From: Anaerolinea thermophila UNI-1
Lineage (GTDB): Bacteria > Chloroflexota > Anaerolineae > Anaerolineales > Anaerolineaceae
Assembly (NCBI RefSeq): GCF_000199675.1
Contig: NC_014960.1
Coordinates: forward strand, 1,054,001 to 1,118,000
Length of the DNA: 64,000 bases
Direction: 5' to 3'
The notes under the pieces are model-generated. The model did no database searches. It was not told the origin of the DNA and saw only the letters and a list, made by a program, of their open reading frames with translations. Of this stretch, positions 44,127-52,779 are shown one piece after another (position 1 is the first letter of the stretch; each line of letters starts with the position of its first letter). The translations under genes and the position numbers were made by a program.

Positions 44127-45077
44127 ATGGCGGTAAGGCGATCAGTTGCCAGGGCGGAAGAAGAGGTGGAAATGCCAATGGATGAAGGCTGGTGGGCTTC
44201 GGTGCTTGCCGATGAGCAAGCCTACGGAGAGAGCCTTGTCAAGACTGCCAGCGCAAAATCCTCTGGGATCTCCGGTGGGGTCAATTGGGCAAGAGCGCGC
44301 CAGTACCTGGAAAACGATGAGGTGGTCAAACTGGAAGTCTATGGCTTCAACCGTGGGGGATTGTTGGTGCGTGGAGAGGATATTCAGGGTTTTGTGCCTG
44401 TCTCGCATCTGGTGGAAATGCCCTGTGTCCCTGCTGATGAAGAACAGCGCCGGCAAAGTCTGGCAAATTACGTGGGGCGAATCCTTTCGTTAAAGGTTAT
44501 TGAGTGTGAGATGCAAGCCGAGCGGATTGTCTTCTCGGAACGTGCCGCGCTGGCAGGGGAGGGCAAACGCCGGCAACTTTTCAGCACCCTGCGCCCGGGA
44601 GAAATTGTCAATGGTACCGTGACCAATGTCACCGACTTTGGTGCGTTTGTGGATCTGGGAGGTTTGGAGGGCCTGATTCATGTCTCCGAACTGTCGTGGG
44701 GGCGTGTTCAACATCCTACCGATATCCTGCAGGTGGGGGTTCCTGTGCGGGCGCTGGTATTGTCGGTCTCTGCTGAAAATGGACGGGTAGCGCTCAGTCT
44801 CAAACGACTTTGTCCCAATCCCTGGGAAACCCTGCCACAAATTTATCGTCCAGGTGATGTAGTTGAAGCCGAGGTGACGGCAATCATGCGTTTTGGTGCT
44901 TTTGCCCGCCTGAAAGAGGGCGTGGAGGGGTTGATTCATATCTCTACCATGTCCCTGCCCGATGGAGAAAAAGACATTGAGAAATTCATGAAGATTGGGC
45001 AAAAGGTACAGGTGCGCATTTTGCATCTGGATGCTGAGCGTCGCAGGCTTGGGTTAGGTCTGGTTCAAATCGAATGA
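44127..45077 (+). CDS. S1-domain RNA-binding protein (ribosomal protein S1-like)
   Basis: 316 residues with three S1 OB-fold repeats: a divergent one (about 55-130, GVNWARARQYLENDEVVKLE then GFVPVSHLVEM), a canonical one (about 157-225, NGTVTNVTDFGAFVDLGGLE and IHVSELSW) and a third (about 240-312, FGAFARLKEGVEGLIHIS). Gram-positive-type S1 homologues have three or four such repeats and assist mRNA binding to the 30S subunit. GGAGGTACGAA precedes the ATG at 44127. It overlaps ftsK by 4 bp. Confidence 0.88.
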   Translation: MAVRRSVARAEEEVEMPMDEGWWASVLADEQAYGESLVKTASAKSSGISGGVNWARARQYLENDEVVKLEVYGFNRGGLLVRGEDIQGFVPVSHLVEMPCVPADEEQRRQSLANYVGRILSLKVIECEMQAERIVFSERAALAGEGKRRQLFSTLRPGEIVNGTVTNVTDFGAFVDLGGLEGLIHVSELSWGRVQHPTDILQVGVPVRALVLSVSAENGRVALSLKRLCPNPWETLPQIYRPGDVVEAEVTAIMRFGAFARLKEGVEGLIHISTMSLPDGEKDIEKFMKIGQKVQVRILHLDAERRRLGLGLVQIE

Positions 45078-47230
45078 AGTTAGAACAAAAACGCAAGCCC
45101 ATACCACCGGCTGCAAGCCCTTCATCGTCAGGTGAGGAAACGTCATCTTCCATTCCATTGGGTTGGTGGGGACGTTTCCGCCGTTTTGGGTGGGACGTTC
45201 TGGGAATTTCCCTGATGGCATGGGCGCTCATGACTTTTCTCGGGCTGGCGGGATGGTCGCGAGGGGTGTTGCTGGATGCCTGGGTGGGCAGCCTGCGTCT
45301 GGCATTTGGCTGGCTGTCATGGGGGGCGATAGTCGTTTTCATCCTGTTGGGGTTGCTTTGTTTCCGTCACTACTTTCAGGGTTTTCCCAGTATTTCTTTA
45401 GGGCGTACGCTGGCTCTGGAAGCCAGTGTCTTCTTCATCTTAGCCCTGCTGTCGGTGTTTGGGGGCATGGACCTGACACGTGCCGAAAGCGGGAAAGACG
45501 GTGGTGTCATTGGCTGGGGGCTGGCAAGTCTACTGGAACTGCTCTTCCCCTATCCCTGGATTACGATTGTTCTTCTGTTTTCCCTCGTGGTCTTAATCTC
45601 TTTTGGTAGTGGTTTACTGGGATGGGGATTCCATGCCTTGGTGAAGTGGTTAGATGCGATCAGTGCCTCCCCGCAACCTGTTCCTGTCCAGCCCGGAGGA
45701 TCTTCAGCCTCAGTGCACCTTTCGGAAGAGGAAAGGCAAGAGCAGGCATCCTCTTCAACCCGCAGAGACCCGCTCTTACCGCCCTTTGACTTGTTGCTGG
45801 AAGAACAATCTTCCGCTCCGGATGAAGAAACCATTATTGAGACCGGACTGCGCATTGAGCAGGTGCTGGCAGAATTTGGTTTGCCTGTCAAAGTGGTGGG
45901 GTATCGTGTGGGTCCTACCATTACCCAGTATGCTGTTGAACCGGGGTATGTTGAGAAAATTGGCGCGGATGGTGAAGTGACTCACATGAAGGTGCGCGTT
46001 GCCCAAATTTCTGCGCTTCAGCGGGACCTTGCTATGGCGCTTTCGGCGGAGCGTTTGCGGATTGAAGCACCTGTACCGGGGCGTTCGTATGTGGGTATTG
46101 AAGTCCCCAATCCACGCAACACGGTGGTGCGTTTGCGTGCGTTGATGCAGGATGAAGCCTTCCAGCGCTTGAATTCGCCGCTGGCACTGGCGTTAGGGAA
46201 GGACGTTTCCGGTCAAGCGGTGGTCGCAGACCTGGCACGCATGCCTCATCTGTTAATTGCTGGTACTACCGGATCGGGTAAATCGGTGTGTGTGTCCGCT
46301 ATTGTCACCTGCCTGGCAATGAACAATTCTCCCGAGCATTTGCGTCTGGTTTTGCTCGATCCCAAGATGGTGGAACTTTCGCGCTTCAATGGCTTGCCCC
46401 ATTTGCTTGGCAAGGTGGAGACACAAATTGAGCGCATGGTGGCAGTGTTGCAGTGGGCAGTGGCTGAGATGGAGAACCGCTACAAGGTGCTGGAGCAAGC
46501 CCGCGCCCGCGATCTGGATACTTACAACCGTCGGGCTGAGAAGCGGGGGCAGACACCTCTGCCCAGGATTGTTGTGGTGGTGGACGAACTGGCAGACTTG
46601 ATGATGACCGCCCCTGAACACACCGAACCCGCCCTGGTGCGGCTGGCGCAGAAAGCCCGTGCCATCGGCATCCATCTGGTGGTTGCTACGCAGCGCCCTT
46701 CTACAGATGTGATCACCGGATTGATTAAAGCCAATTTCCCCGCACGCATTGCTTTCAGTGTGGCATCGTCGGTGGATTCGCGGGTGATTCTCGATGTGGT
46801 GGGTGCCGAGACTCTTCTGGGGAAGGGGGATATGCTCTTTCTGAACCCCGAAGTAGGCACCCCCCAGCGTGCCCAAGGGGTGATGGTTGCCGACCAGGAA
46901 GTGGAGCGCCTCATTGCCTACTGGCAGAAGCAACTTCCTCCCTCCGGAGAGCCTGCAAGTGTGCCCTGGGAAGAATTCCTGGTCAATGCCGAAGAGGAAG
47001 AAGGGGATGCTTTGCTGGAAGAAGCCATTCGCATTGTGCGGCAAGCCCAGCGCGCCAGTGCTTCTTTGCTTCAGCGGCGTATGCGCATCGGCTATCCCCG
47101 GGCGGCGCGTCTGATTGATCTCATGGAAGAAATGGAAATCGTAGGACCTGCTCAGGGGGGAGGAAAGGACCGCGAAGTACTCTTACCGCCTCTTCCCGAG
47201 GATGGCGAGGACGATGACGAGGGTGCTTGA
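45074..47230 (+). CDS. ftsK: DNA translocase FtsK/SpoIIIE
   Basis: 718 residues: four N-terminal membrane helices (about 35-190), a short Ser/Glu-rich linker (about 195-235), the alpha/beta motor with Walker A GTTGSGKSV, DPKMVELSRFNGLPHLLG, Walker B VVVVDELADLMM and ATQRPSTDVITGLIKANFPA, and a C-terminal winged-helix gamma domain (EAIRIVRQAQRASASLLQRR) that reads KOPS-like sites. It moves chromosome dimers at the septum. The short linker resembles Gram-positive SpoIIIE. Confidence 0.96.
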   Translation: MKLEQKRKPIPPAASPSSSGEETSSSIPLGWWGRFRRFGWDVLGISLMAWALMTFLGLAGWSRGVLLDAWVGSLRLAFGWLSWGAIVVFILLGLLCFRHYFQGFPSISLGRTLALEASVFFILALLSVFGGMDLTRAESGKDGGVIGWGLASLLELLFPYPWITIVLLFSLVVLISFGSGLLGWGFHALVKWLDAISASPQPVPVQPGGSSASVHLSEEERQEQASSSTRRDPLLPPFDLLLEEQSSAPDEETIIETGLRIEQVLAEFGLPVKVVGYRVGPTITQYAVEPGYVEKIGADGEVTHMKVRVAQISALQRDLAMALSAERLRIEAPVPGRSYVGIEVPNPRNTVVRLRALMQDEAFQRLNSPLALALGKDVSGQAVVADLARMPHLLIAGTTGSGKSVCVSAIVTCLAMNNSPEHLRLVLLDPKMVELSRFNGLPHLLGKVETQIERMVAVLQWAVAEMENRYKVLEQARARDLDTYNRRAEKRGQTPLPRIVVVVDELADLMMTAPEHTEPALVRLAQKARAIGIHLVVATQRPSTDVITGLIKANFPARIAFSVASSVDSRVILDVVGAETLLGKGDMLFLNPEVGTPQRAQGVMVADQEVERLIAYWQKQLPPSGEPASVPWEEFLVNAEEEEGDALLEEAIRIVRQAQRASASLLQRRMRIGYPRAARLIDLMEEMEIVGPAQGGGKDREVLLPPLPEDGEDDDEGA

Positions 47231-47308
47231 CAGTTCCTCACGGGTAAGATAGCATAAGGCGCATGCTGGAAACAGCGTTCCTGTATCTTTTTCCTGTGAG
47301 GTGCAATT

Positions 47309-47941
47309 GTGGAACAAGTCGTCAGGAAAGAACCAGTGACCTTCACCGATTTTCTCCGTAAGACTTTCAAAAATGTGCTCGAACCTGTGGCGATGTTCTT
47401 CAATCGTCTGGGAATCATGCCCAACACCATGACCATCCTCGGATTGGCAGGGAATATGGTGGGGGCTGGACTTTTGGCGATGGGGCATATTCCTGCTGGA
47501 GGGCTGGTCATTCTTCTCGTGGGCCCCATTGATGCGCTGGATGGCACAATGGCGCGGTTGCGCGGTTTGCCTACCGAATTTGGTGCTTTTGTGGATTCGG
47601 TCACAGACCGTTACTCGGAACTGGTCATTTTCCTTGGGCTGTTGATTTATTTCTTAAGAGAGGATCTCTGGCTGGGGGCTTTGCTAGTATATCTTGCCGC
47701 GGCAGGTTCGGTGCTGGTGTCCTATATCCGTGCCAGAGCGCAGTCAGTAGGGTTTGAGACCAAGATTGGATTATTCACCCGGGTAGAACGTTTTCTGGTG
47801 CTGGTGCCCGGGTTGATTTTCAACCAACCGATGATCTCGCTGGCGCTGATTGCACTCTTTGGAAATATCACTGCGCTTCAGCGCATCTGGCATGTGCGTA
47901 AGCAAGCCTATGAGCGTACGGCAATTGAGAAAGAAGGATGA
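47309..47941 (+). CDS. CDP-alcohol phosphatidyltransferase family membrane protein
   Basis: 210 residues with about six membrane helices and the family motif in full: DALDGTMAR, then GAFVDSVTD, giving the D-D-G-A-R-G-D-D pattern that binds CDP and two metals. It makes a phospholipid by moving a phosphatidyl group from CDP-diacylglycerol to an alcohol; the acceptor (glycerol phosphate, inositol phosphate or other) cannot be decided from sequence. GTG start at 47309 with GAGGTG upstream. The next gene, lgt, starts 12 bp later. Confidence 0.9.
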   Translation: MEQVVRKEPVTFTDFLRKTFKNVLEPVAMFFNRLGIMPNTMTILGLAGNMVGAGLLAMGHIPAGGLVILLVGPIDALDGTMARLRGLPTEFGAFVDSVTDRYSELVIFLGLLIYFLREDLWLGALLVYLAAAGSVLVSYIRARAQSVGFETKIGLFTRVERFLVLVPGLIFNQPMISLALIALFGNITALQRIWHVRKQAYERTAIEKEG

Positions 47942-47953
47942 GGAGGAAGCCCT

Positions 47954-48766
47954 ATGTCGATTCAGTTTGATGGCATCCTGATCGGTACGTTTAAGATTTA
48001 TTATTACGGTGTTTTGATTGTTTTAGGCGCGGTTGCGGCAACCTGGCTTGCCAGCCGGGAAGCCAAGCGCTACGGCGAGAATCCGGACCTGGCGTGGGAT
48101 TTGCTCCCCATTGCTCTGATTGGTGGGATTATTGGTGCACGCTTGTGGCATGTGCTTCTCCCGCCCGCTTCGATGGTCGAACAGGGCATCACCACAGCAT
48201 ATTACCTGACGCATCCGCTGGATATGCTGAACCTGCGCCGTGGTGGTTTGGGCATTCCTGGTGCGGTGATTGGTGGGTTGCTGGCTGTATGGATTTATTC
48301 TCGTAGCAAGAAGTTCCCGATGGGGGTGTGGGCAAATGCCATTGCACCGGGGCTGGCTTTAGCGCAAGCCATTGGCCGGTGGGGCAACTATTTCAATCAG
48401 GAATTGTATGGCGCGCCAACCAACTTGCCCTGGAAACTTTATATAGACCCGTTGCATCGCTTGCCAGAGTATGCCAACGTGGAGTATTATCATCCTCTGT
48501 TCTTCTACGAGTTCCTCTGGAACCTGTTGAACATGGGTATTTTGCTCTGGGTGGCGAGGCGCTTTGAGGGAAAATTGAAACCCTGGGATGTGTTTCTTGT
48601 GTATGCGGTGATCTATGGAGTAGGACGGTTTGTCCTGGAATTCCTGCGGCTGGATCCCGCGCCCCTGGGCACGATTAACGCTAACCAGATGATTATGCTG
48701 GCAGTAGCGATTGTTTCGGCAGGGGCACTGTTCTGGCGTCATCGGCGAATTGATAGTGAATTGTAA
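47954..48766 (+). CDS. lgt: Prolipoprotein diacylglyceryl transferase
   Basis: 270 residues, seven membrane helices. Lgt signatures are present: IKYYGVLI-like N-terminus (KIYYYGVLIVLGAV), GLGIPGAVIGG, GRWGNYFNQELYG (with the critical Arg/Asn) and YGVGRFVLEFLRLD. It transfers diacylglycerol from phosphatidylglycerol to the lipobox cysteine, preceding LspA. Two lipoproteins in this window (540 and 12717) would be substrates. Confidence 0.96.
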   Translation: MSIQFDGILIGTFKIYYYGVLIVLGAVAATWLASREAKRYGENPDLAWDLLPIALIGGIIGARLWHVLLPPASMVEQGITTAYYLTHPLDMLNLRRGGLGIPGAVIGGLLAVWIYSRSKKFPMGVWANAIAPGLALAQAIGRWGNYFNQELYGAPTNLPWKLYIDPLHRLPEYANVEYYHPLFFYEFLWNLLNMGILLWVARRFEGKLKPWDVFLVYAVIYGVGRFVLEFLRLDPAPLGTINANQMIMLAVAIVSAGALFWRHRRIDSEL

Positions 48767-48812
48767 TCTTTTGAAAAGCGGTTTTCTTTTATATTAATGG
48801 TAGAGGTTGTGG

Positions 48813-49742
48813 ATGATTTACGCTGAAGGCTTGACGAAAATTTTCGATGATTTTATTGCGGTAAATCAAGTCTCTTTCTCGGTAGCGGAAGGGCGAGTGC
48901 TGGCGTTATTAGGTAAAAATGGCGCTGGCAAGACGACCACTATCCGAATGCTTTCATCTATTCTAAAACCGACCAGCGGAAGTGCTAAGGTTGCCGGATA
49001 CGATATTGTCCTGGAAGCCCAAAAGGTGAGAGCCTCGGTGGGGGTGCTGACCGAGCATCATGGCTTGTATTCGCGGATGACCCTCTGGGAATACCTGGAG
49101 TTTTTTGGCAGTCTGTATGGTATGAGTGCGCTGGAAGTACGTCAGCGGGCAAAACCTTTGCTGGAAGAGTTTGAACTGGAAGGTACAGAAAAAAAGCGCC
49201 TGGGCGAATTTTCTAAAGGTATGCGCCAGAAACTGGCACTGGTGCGCGCGCTGCTTCATAACCCGCCTGTTCTCATGCTGGATGAGCCCACTTCTGCCAT
49301 GGATCCCGAATCTGCGCGGGTGGTGCGCAATGCCATTGCCCATCTGCGCGGGCAGGGACGGACGATTTTGCTCTGCACACACAATCTGGTGGAAGGGGAA
49401 GAACTGGCAGATGATGTTGCCATCATTCATCATGGGCGCGTCATTTTACAGGGTTCGCTGGAAGAGGTTAAAGAACAGCAATTGGGAGCGCCGGAGTTCC
49501 TTGCTCGCCTGGCTCGTCCTCTCAATGGGGCAACCTTGCGTTTGCCAGAAGGGGTTTCTGTGACTGCTCGGGGGGAAGATTGGGTGCGCTTTCAGGTTTC
49601 CCATCCCCGTGCCCACAACCCCGAACTTCTCAGAGCGTTGCTTCATCAACAGGTGGAGGTGCTTTCTTTTCAGGAAGTCCCCCGAAGCCTTGAGGAAGTT
49701 TTTTTAAAAGTGGTTCGGTCGGAGAAAGAGAATGTGGACTGA
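48813..49742 (+). CDS. ABC transporter ATPase (ABC-2 exporter)
   Basis: 309 residues with Walker A GKNGAGKTTT, signature EFSKGMRQK and Walker B VLMLDEPTSAMD, where the usual 'SGLD' is SAMD. A C-terminal extension of about 90 residues is of the drug/sodium exporter type. The ATG at 48813 follows TAGAGG by six bases. It overlaps the permease gene by 11 bp. This second exporter of the window has one permease; the one at 13.5-16.9 kb has two. Confidence 0.9.
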   Translation: MIYAEGLTKIFDDFIAVNQVSFSVAEGRVLALLGKNGAGKTTTIRMLSSILKPTSGSAKVAGYDIVLEAQKVRASVGVLTEHHGLYSRMTLWEYLEFFGSLYGMSALEVRQRAKPLLEEFELEGTEKKRLGEFSKGMRQKLALVRALLHNPPVLMLDEPTSAMDPESARVVRNAIAHLRGQGRTILLCTHNLVEGEELADDVAIIHHGRVILQGSLEEVKEQQLGAPEFLARLARPLNGATLRLPEGVSVTARGEDWVRFQVSHPRAHNPELLRALLHQQVEVLSFQEVPRSLEEVFLKVVRSEKENVD

Positions 49743-51153
49743 GCTTCGTCCCGTCTGGATTTTGATGCGCCGCGAATTGAAAGATCAACTGCGCGACTGG
49801 CGTATCATTCTTCCTATCCTTGTCCTGGCTTTGGGCTTTCCCTTCATCATGAACTGGACGGTGCGGGAGATGCTCGACTTTACCTCGGAATACGGCGCGA
49901 CAATCGTTGCCGACCGTCTGGTGCCGTTCCTCTTTATGGTGGTGGGTTTCTTCCCAATTTCCGTCTCTCTGGTCATTGCTCTGGAGTCCTTTGCAGGAGA
50001 AAAGGAACGCAATAGCATTGAACCCCTGCTCAATACACCTCTGTTGGACTGGCAAATTTACCTGGGCAAGTTACTGGCTTCCACCCTCATGCCTTTGCTG
50101 GGTAGTTACCTTGCCATGCTGGTATATTTGTTAGGGCTGGTCTCCCGGGGAATTCCTCTGCCGCCGCCGGTGATTATGACCCAAATTTTCCTGCTGACGA
50201 CCATTCAAGCGGTGATGATGGTCTCTGGTGCTGTGGTTATTTCCAGTCAGGCAACCTCGGTGCGGGCAGCGAATCTGCTTTCTTCGTTCATCGTGCTCCC
50301 CGTGGCTTTTCTCATTCAATGGGAAGCGCTGGTGATGTTCTGGGGAAACGAGATGACCCTCTGGTGGGTCCTGGTTGGCACCCTGGTCATTGCGTTATTA
50401 TTGAGCCGGGTAGGGGTGTCGCATTTCAATCGTGAAAAAGTGCTTGGGCGCGAAATTGATGTCCTCAAACCAGCCTGGGCGTGGCAGGTGTTCTGGAAAA
50501 CCTTCAAGGGGAATGCGTATTCTGTTCGAGAGTGGTATTCCGTCTCGGTTTTTCCAACCTTAAGACGTTTGTTTGTTCCCGCCCTAATGGTGCTGGCGAT
50601 TTCTGCGGTTGGATTGGGCATTGGTGCCTACATGTTGAAAGAATTTCCGGTATTGCTTACGGCAAGCAAACTCCAGGAGCAAAGTTTGCCTAATATTGAA
50701 CGCTTGCGACAAACCTTGCTAGGCAATGAATCGGGAATGTTTTTGCTCATCTTCTGGCAAAACTTACGGGTTCTTTTGCTTTCCATGGTGTTGGGTATCT
50801 TTACCTTTGGTGTTGTCGGAACTTTGCCCATCATGGGGACCATGGCGGTAGTGGGTTTTCTGGGGGCTTTCCTTTCCGTCAATCAGGTAGCACTTTCCCC
50901 TATTCTGACAATGATTCTCCCACACGGGATTTTTGAGGTGCCTGCCGCCATCCTGGCTACTGCGGCGGTGTTGAAGATCGGGGCGACTCTGGCAACCCCT
51001 GCCCGGGATCTGACCATTGGAGAGGTATTCCTGAAAGCCATTGCCGATTGGGCAAAGATTATGGTGGGACTCGTGATCCCTTTGCTTGTGGTGGCGGCAT
51101 TTGTAGAAGCCTTCATTACCCCCCGGTTGGTTTTGATGGTGTTAGGTCAGTAA
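49732..51153 (+). CDS. ABC-2 exporter permease with extra transmembrane region
   Basis: 473 residues. Residues 1 to ~245 are an ABC-2-like permease with AGEKERNSIEPLLNTPLLDWQIYLGK split over the first cytoplasmic loop. The C-terminal half has four or five further helices (e.g. LLSMVLGIFTFGVVGTLPIM) and resembles the SpoIIM/stage II sporulation M-like fold, so the protein may be a natural fusion. GGAGA precedes the ATG. Substrate unknown. It ends at a strong terminator. Confidence 0.82.
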   Translation: MWTELRPVWILMRRELKDQLRDWRIILPILVLALGFPFIMNWTVREMLDFTSEYGATIVADRLVPFLFMVVGFFPISVSLVIALESFAGEKERNSIEPLLNTPLLDWQIYLGKLLASTLMPLLGSYLAMLVYLLGLVSRGIPLPPPVIMTQIFLLTTIQAVMMVSGAVVISSQATSVRAANLLSSFIVLPVAFLIQWEALVMFWGNEMTLWWVLVGTLVIALLLSRVGVSHFNREKVLGREIDVLKPAWAWQVFWKTFKGNAYSVREWYSVSVFPTLRRLFVPALMVLAISAVGLGIGAYMLKEFPVLLTASKLQEQSLPNIERLRQTLLGNESGMFLLIFWQNLRVLLLSMVLGIFTFGVVGTLPIMGTMAVVGFLGAFLSVNQVALSPILTMILPHGIFEVPAAILATAAVLKIGATLATPARDLTIGEVFLKAIADWAKIMVGLVIPLLVVAAFVEAFITPRLVLMVLGQ

Positions 51154-51169
51154 ACCTTTGACGTAATCA

Positions 51170-51198
51170 AACAGGGCGCTCTGTGCGCCCTGTTTTTT
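51170..51198 (+). terminator. Rho-independent terminator after the ABC exporter
   Basis: AACAGGGCGC (51170-51179) pairs with GCGCCCTGTT (51185-51194), 5-base loop, followed by TTTTTT. Confidence 0.88.
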
Positions 51199-51220
51199 GT
51201 TATCATAGGAAAGGAGAATT

Positions 51221-51724
51221 TCACCAGCCGGTCAGGAACTGCTCCCACTCTTTGTTTTCTTCGAGATGTCTGCCGAAGACGTACCGGGCAGACGTGGGGG
51301 GCTCGGTGGGAGGGCGAAGCAGTTTCATCCCGGCTTCCTCGAGGGTACGCCCGCCTTTGCGATGATTGCATGCTGGGCAGGCAGCCACCACGTTCGTCCA
51401 GCAGTGTGCTCCGCCCAGGTGCCGGGGAATGACATGATCCACTGTCAGGTCGGTGGTGTGTTTGCCACAGTACTGGCAGGTATAGTTGTCGCGGCGGAAG
51501 ACTTCGCGGCGGGTCAGTTTGAGCCGTGGACGTGGACGTGAAATCATCTTCTGGAGCCGAATGACCGAGGGGCGAGGAATGACACGGCTGACGGTGAGAA
51601 TGTTGCCTCTGCCATTGACCACCATGGTGGCTTTCTCGCTCATTAAAAGCCCAATTGCCCGACGCATGTCACATACATGAATCGGTTCAAAATTGGCATT
51701 CAACACCAGAACAGGCTCGTGCAT
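51221..51724 (-). CDS. HNH endonuclease family protein
   Basis: 167 residues. The C-terminal half holds the HNH fold: RRDNYTCQYCGKHTTDLTVD, the HVIPRHLGG metal motif and CPACNHRKGGRT, where four cysteines form a zinc site around the H-N-H residues. The N-terminal ~70 residues (EPVLVLNANFEPIHVCDMRR) are the usual companion of this widespread stand-alone family, whose biological role is unsettled. The promoter -10 lies only six bases before the ATG, so the mRNA is probably leaderless. Confidence 0.9.
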   Translation of the reverse strand: MHEPVLVLNANFEPIHVCDMRRAIGLLMSEKATMVVNGRGNILTVSRVIPRPSVIRLQKMISRPRPRLKLTRREVFRRDNYTCQYCGKHTTDLTVDHVIPRHLGGAHCWTNVVAACPACNHRKGGRTLEEAGMKLLRPPTEPPTSARYVFGRHLEENKEWEQFLTGW

Positions 51725-51730
51725 ACCAAG

Positions 51731-51739
51731 ATTATAGCA
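51731..51739 (-). promoter_or_regulatory. Extended -10 promoter giving a leaderless HNH mRNA
   Basis: Minus-strand TGCTATAAT (TATAAT at 51736-51731) is separated from the ATG (51724) by CTTGGT only, so a start of transcription 6-7 bases from the -10 falls on the A of the ATG. Confidence 0.6.
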
Positions 51740-51798
51740 CGAACCATTTTTGGAAAAGGTAAAAAACAGGTAAACATGTCGAAGATTATGGAGGGGCT

Positions 51799-52695
51799 AT
51801 GGCAAAGGTGATAGTAACAGGGGGAAGCGGCTTGATTGGTCAAGCCTTTTGCAGAGAAATGCATAATGCAGGCTGGGAAGTTGTGGTGGTGAGCCGCAAT
51901 CCTCAGCAGGCAAGCCCGGTTGAATCCTTTTGCCGGATTGGCTGGGAAGACCTTTCCCATGAGATGGAAAGCGCCCATGCCGTGGTCAATCTGGCAGGGG
52001 AAAACATTGGTGCCGGGCGCTGGACAGAAGAGAAAAAACAACGCATTCGGGAAAGTCGGATCAAGGCGGGTGAGGCCGTCTTGCAGGCATTCCGACAGGT
52101 GTCTCGAAAGCCCACGGTGCTGATGCAGTCCTCGGCAATTGGCTTTTATGGCATTCAGCATGGTGATACACCCCTGGATGAAACCGCCTCTGCCGGTAAG
52201 GATTTCCTCTCTCTGGTGGGTGTGGCGTGGGAAGATTCAACTCGCGAAGTGGAAAATTTGGGTGTGCGCCGCGTGGTGATTCGTACCGGGGTAGTGCTGG
52301 CGCGCGAAGGTGGTGTGCTTGGACGCATGGTGTTGCCCGTCCGGTTGGGAGCGGGTGGTCCGCTTGGTTCTGGAAAGCAGTGGATTTCGTGGATTCACCT
52401 TCAAGATCAGGTGCGTGCCATGCGCTTTCTCATTGAAACGCCATCCAGCCGGGGTGTGTACAACCTTTCAGCCCCACATCCTGTGCAGAACCGCGATTTT
52501 ATGCGCACTCTGGCAAAAGTGCTTAAACGTCCGTACTGGCTTCCTGTTCCTGCCTTTGCCCTGCGTCTTTTGCTGGGAGAGATGAGCACCTTGGTGCTGG
52601 ATGGTCAGCGGGTTATCCCTGCTCGTTTGCTGGCGGAGGGGTTTAAATTTGTATATCCAGAATTAGAAGGAGCGTTGCAGAATTTGTTGGAGTGA
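51799..52695 (+). CDS. TIGR01777-family NAD-dependent epimerase-like protein (YfcH-like)
   Basis: 298 residues, Rossmann-fold extended SDR with nucleotide-binding motif VTGGSGLIGQAF, the family marker VNLAGENIGAGRWTEEKK, MQSSAIGFYG and IHLQDQVRAMRFLIE, and a C-terminal DUF1731 end (LLAEGFKFVYPELEGAL). The YfcH/SulA-like family has no firm biochemical role. GGAGGGGCT precedes the ATG. Confidence 0.9.
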   Translation: MAKVIVTGGSGLIGQAFCREMHNAGWEVVVVSRNPQQASPVESFCRIGWEDLSHEMESAHAVVNLAGENIGAGRWTEEKKQRIRESRIKAGEAVLQAFRQVSRKPTVLMQSSAIGFYGIQHGDTPLDETASAGKDFLSLVGVAWEDSTREVENLGVRRVVIRTGVVLAREGGVLGRMVLPVRLGAGGPLGSGKQWISWIHLQDQVRAMRFLIETPSSRGVYNLSAPHPVQNRDFMRTLAKVLKRPYWLPVPAFALRLLLGEMSTLVLDGQRVIPARLLAEGFKFVYPELEGALQNLLE

Positions 52696-52734
52696 TAGAT
52701 CCCTGCGGTTGTGCCTTAAATGCCGGGGAGAGTA

Positions 52735-52743
52735 TGGTATACT
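52735..52743 (+). promoter_or_regulatory. Extended -10 promoter of gmd
   Basis: TGGTATACT (TATACT at 52738-52743), 37 bases before the TTG start of gmd; no clear -35. Confidence 0.5.
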
Positions 52744-52779
52744 CTTGCACTGGTTGATTTTTGCTTGGGAGGCAAGAAG

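Noticed and set aside
48771..48790. Short GAAAA/TTTTC hairpin after lgt as a terminator
   Set aside because: The stem is only five A/T-rich pairs and too weak to call.
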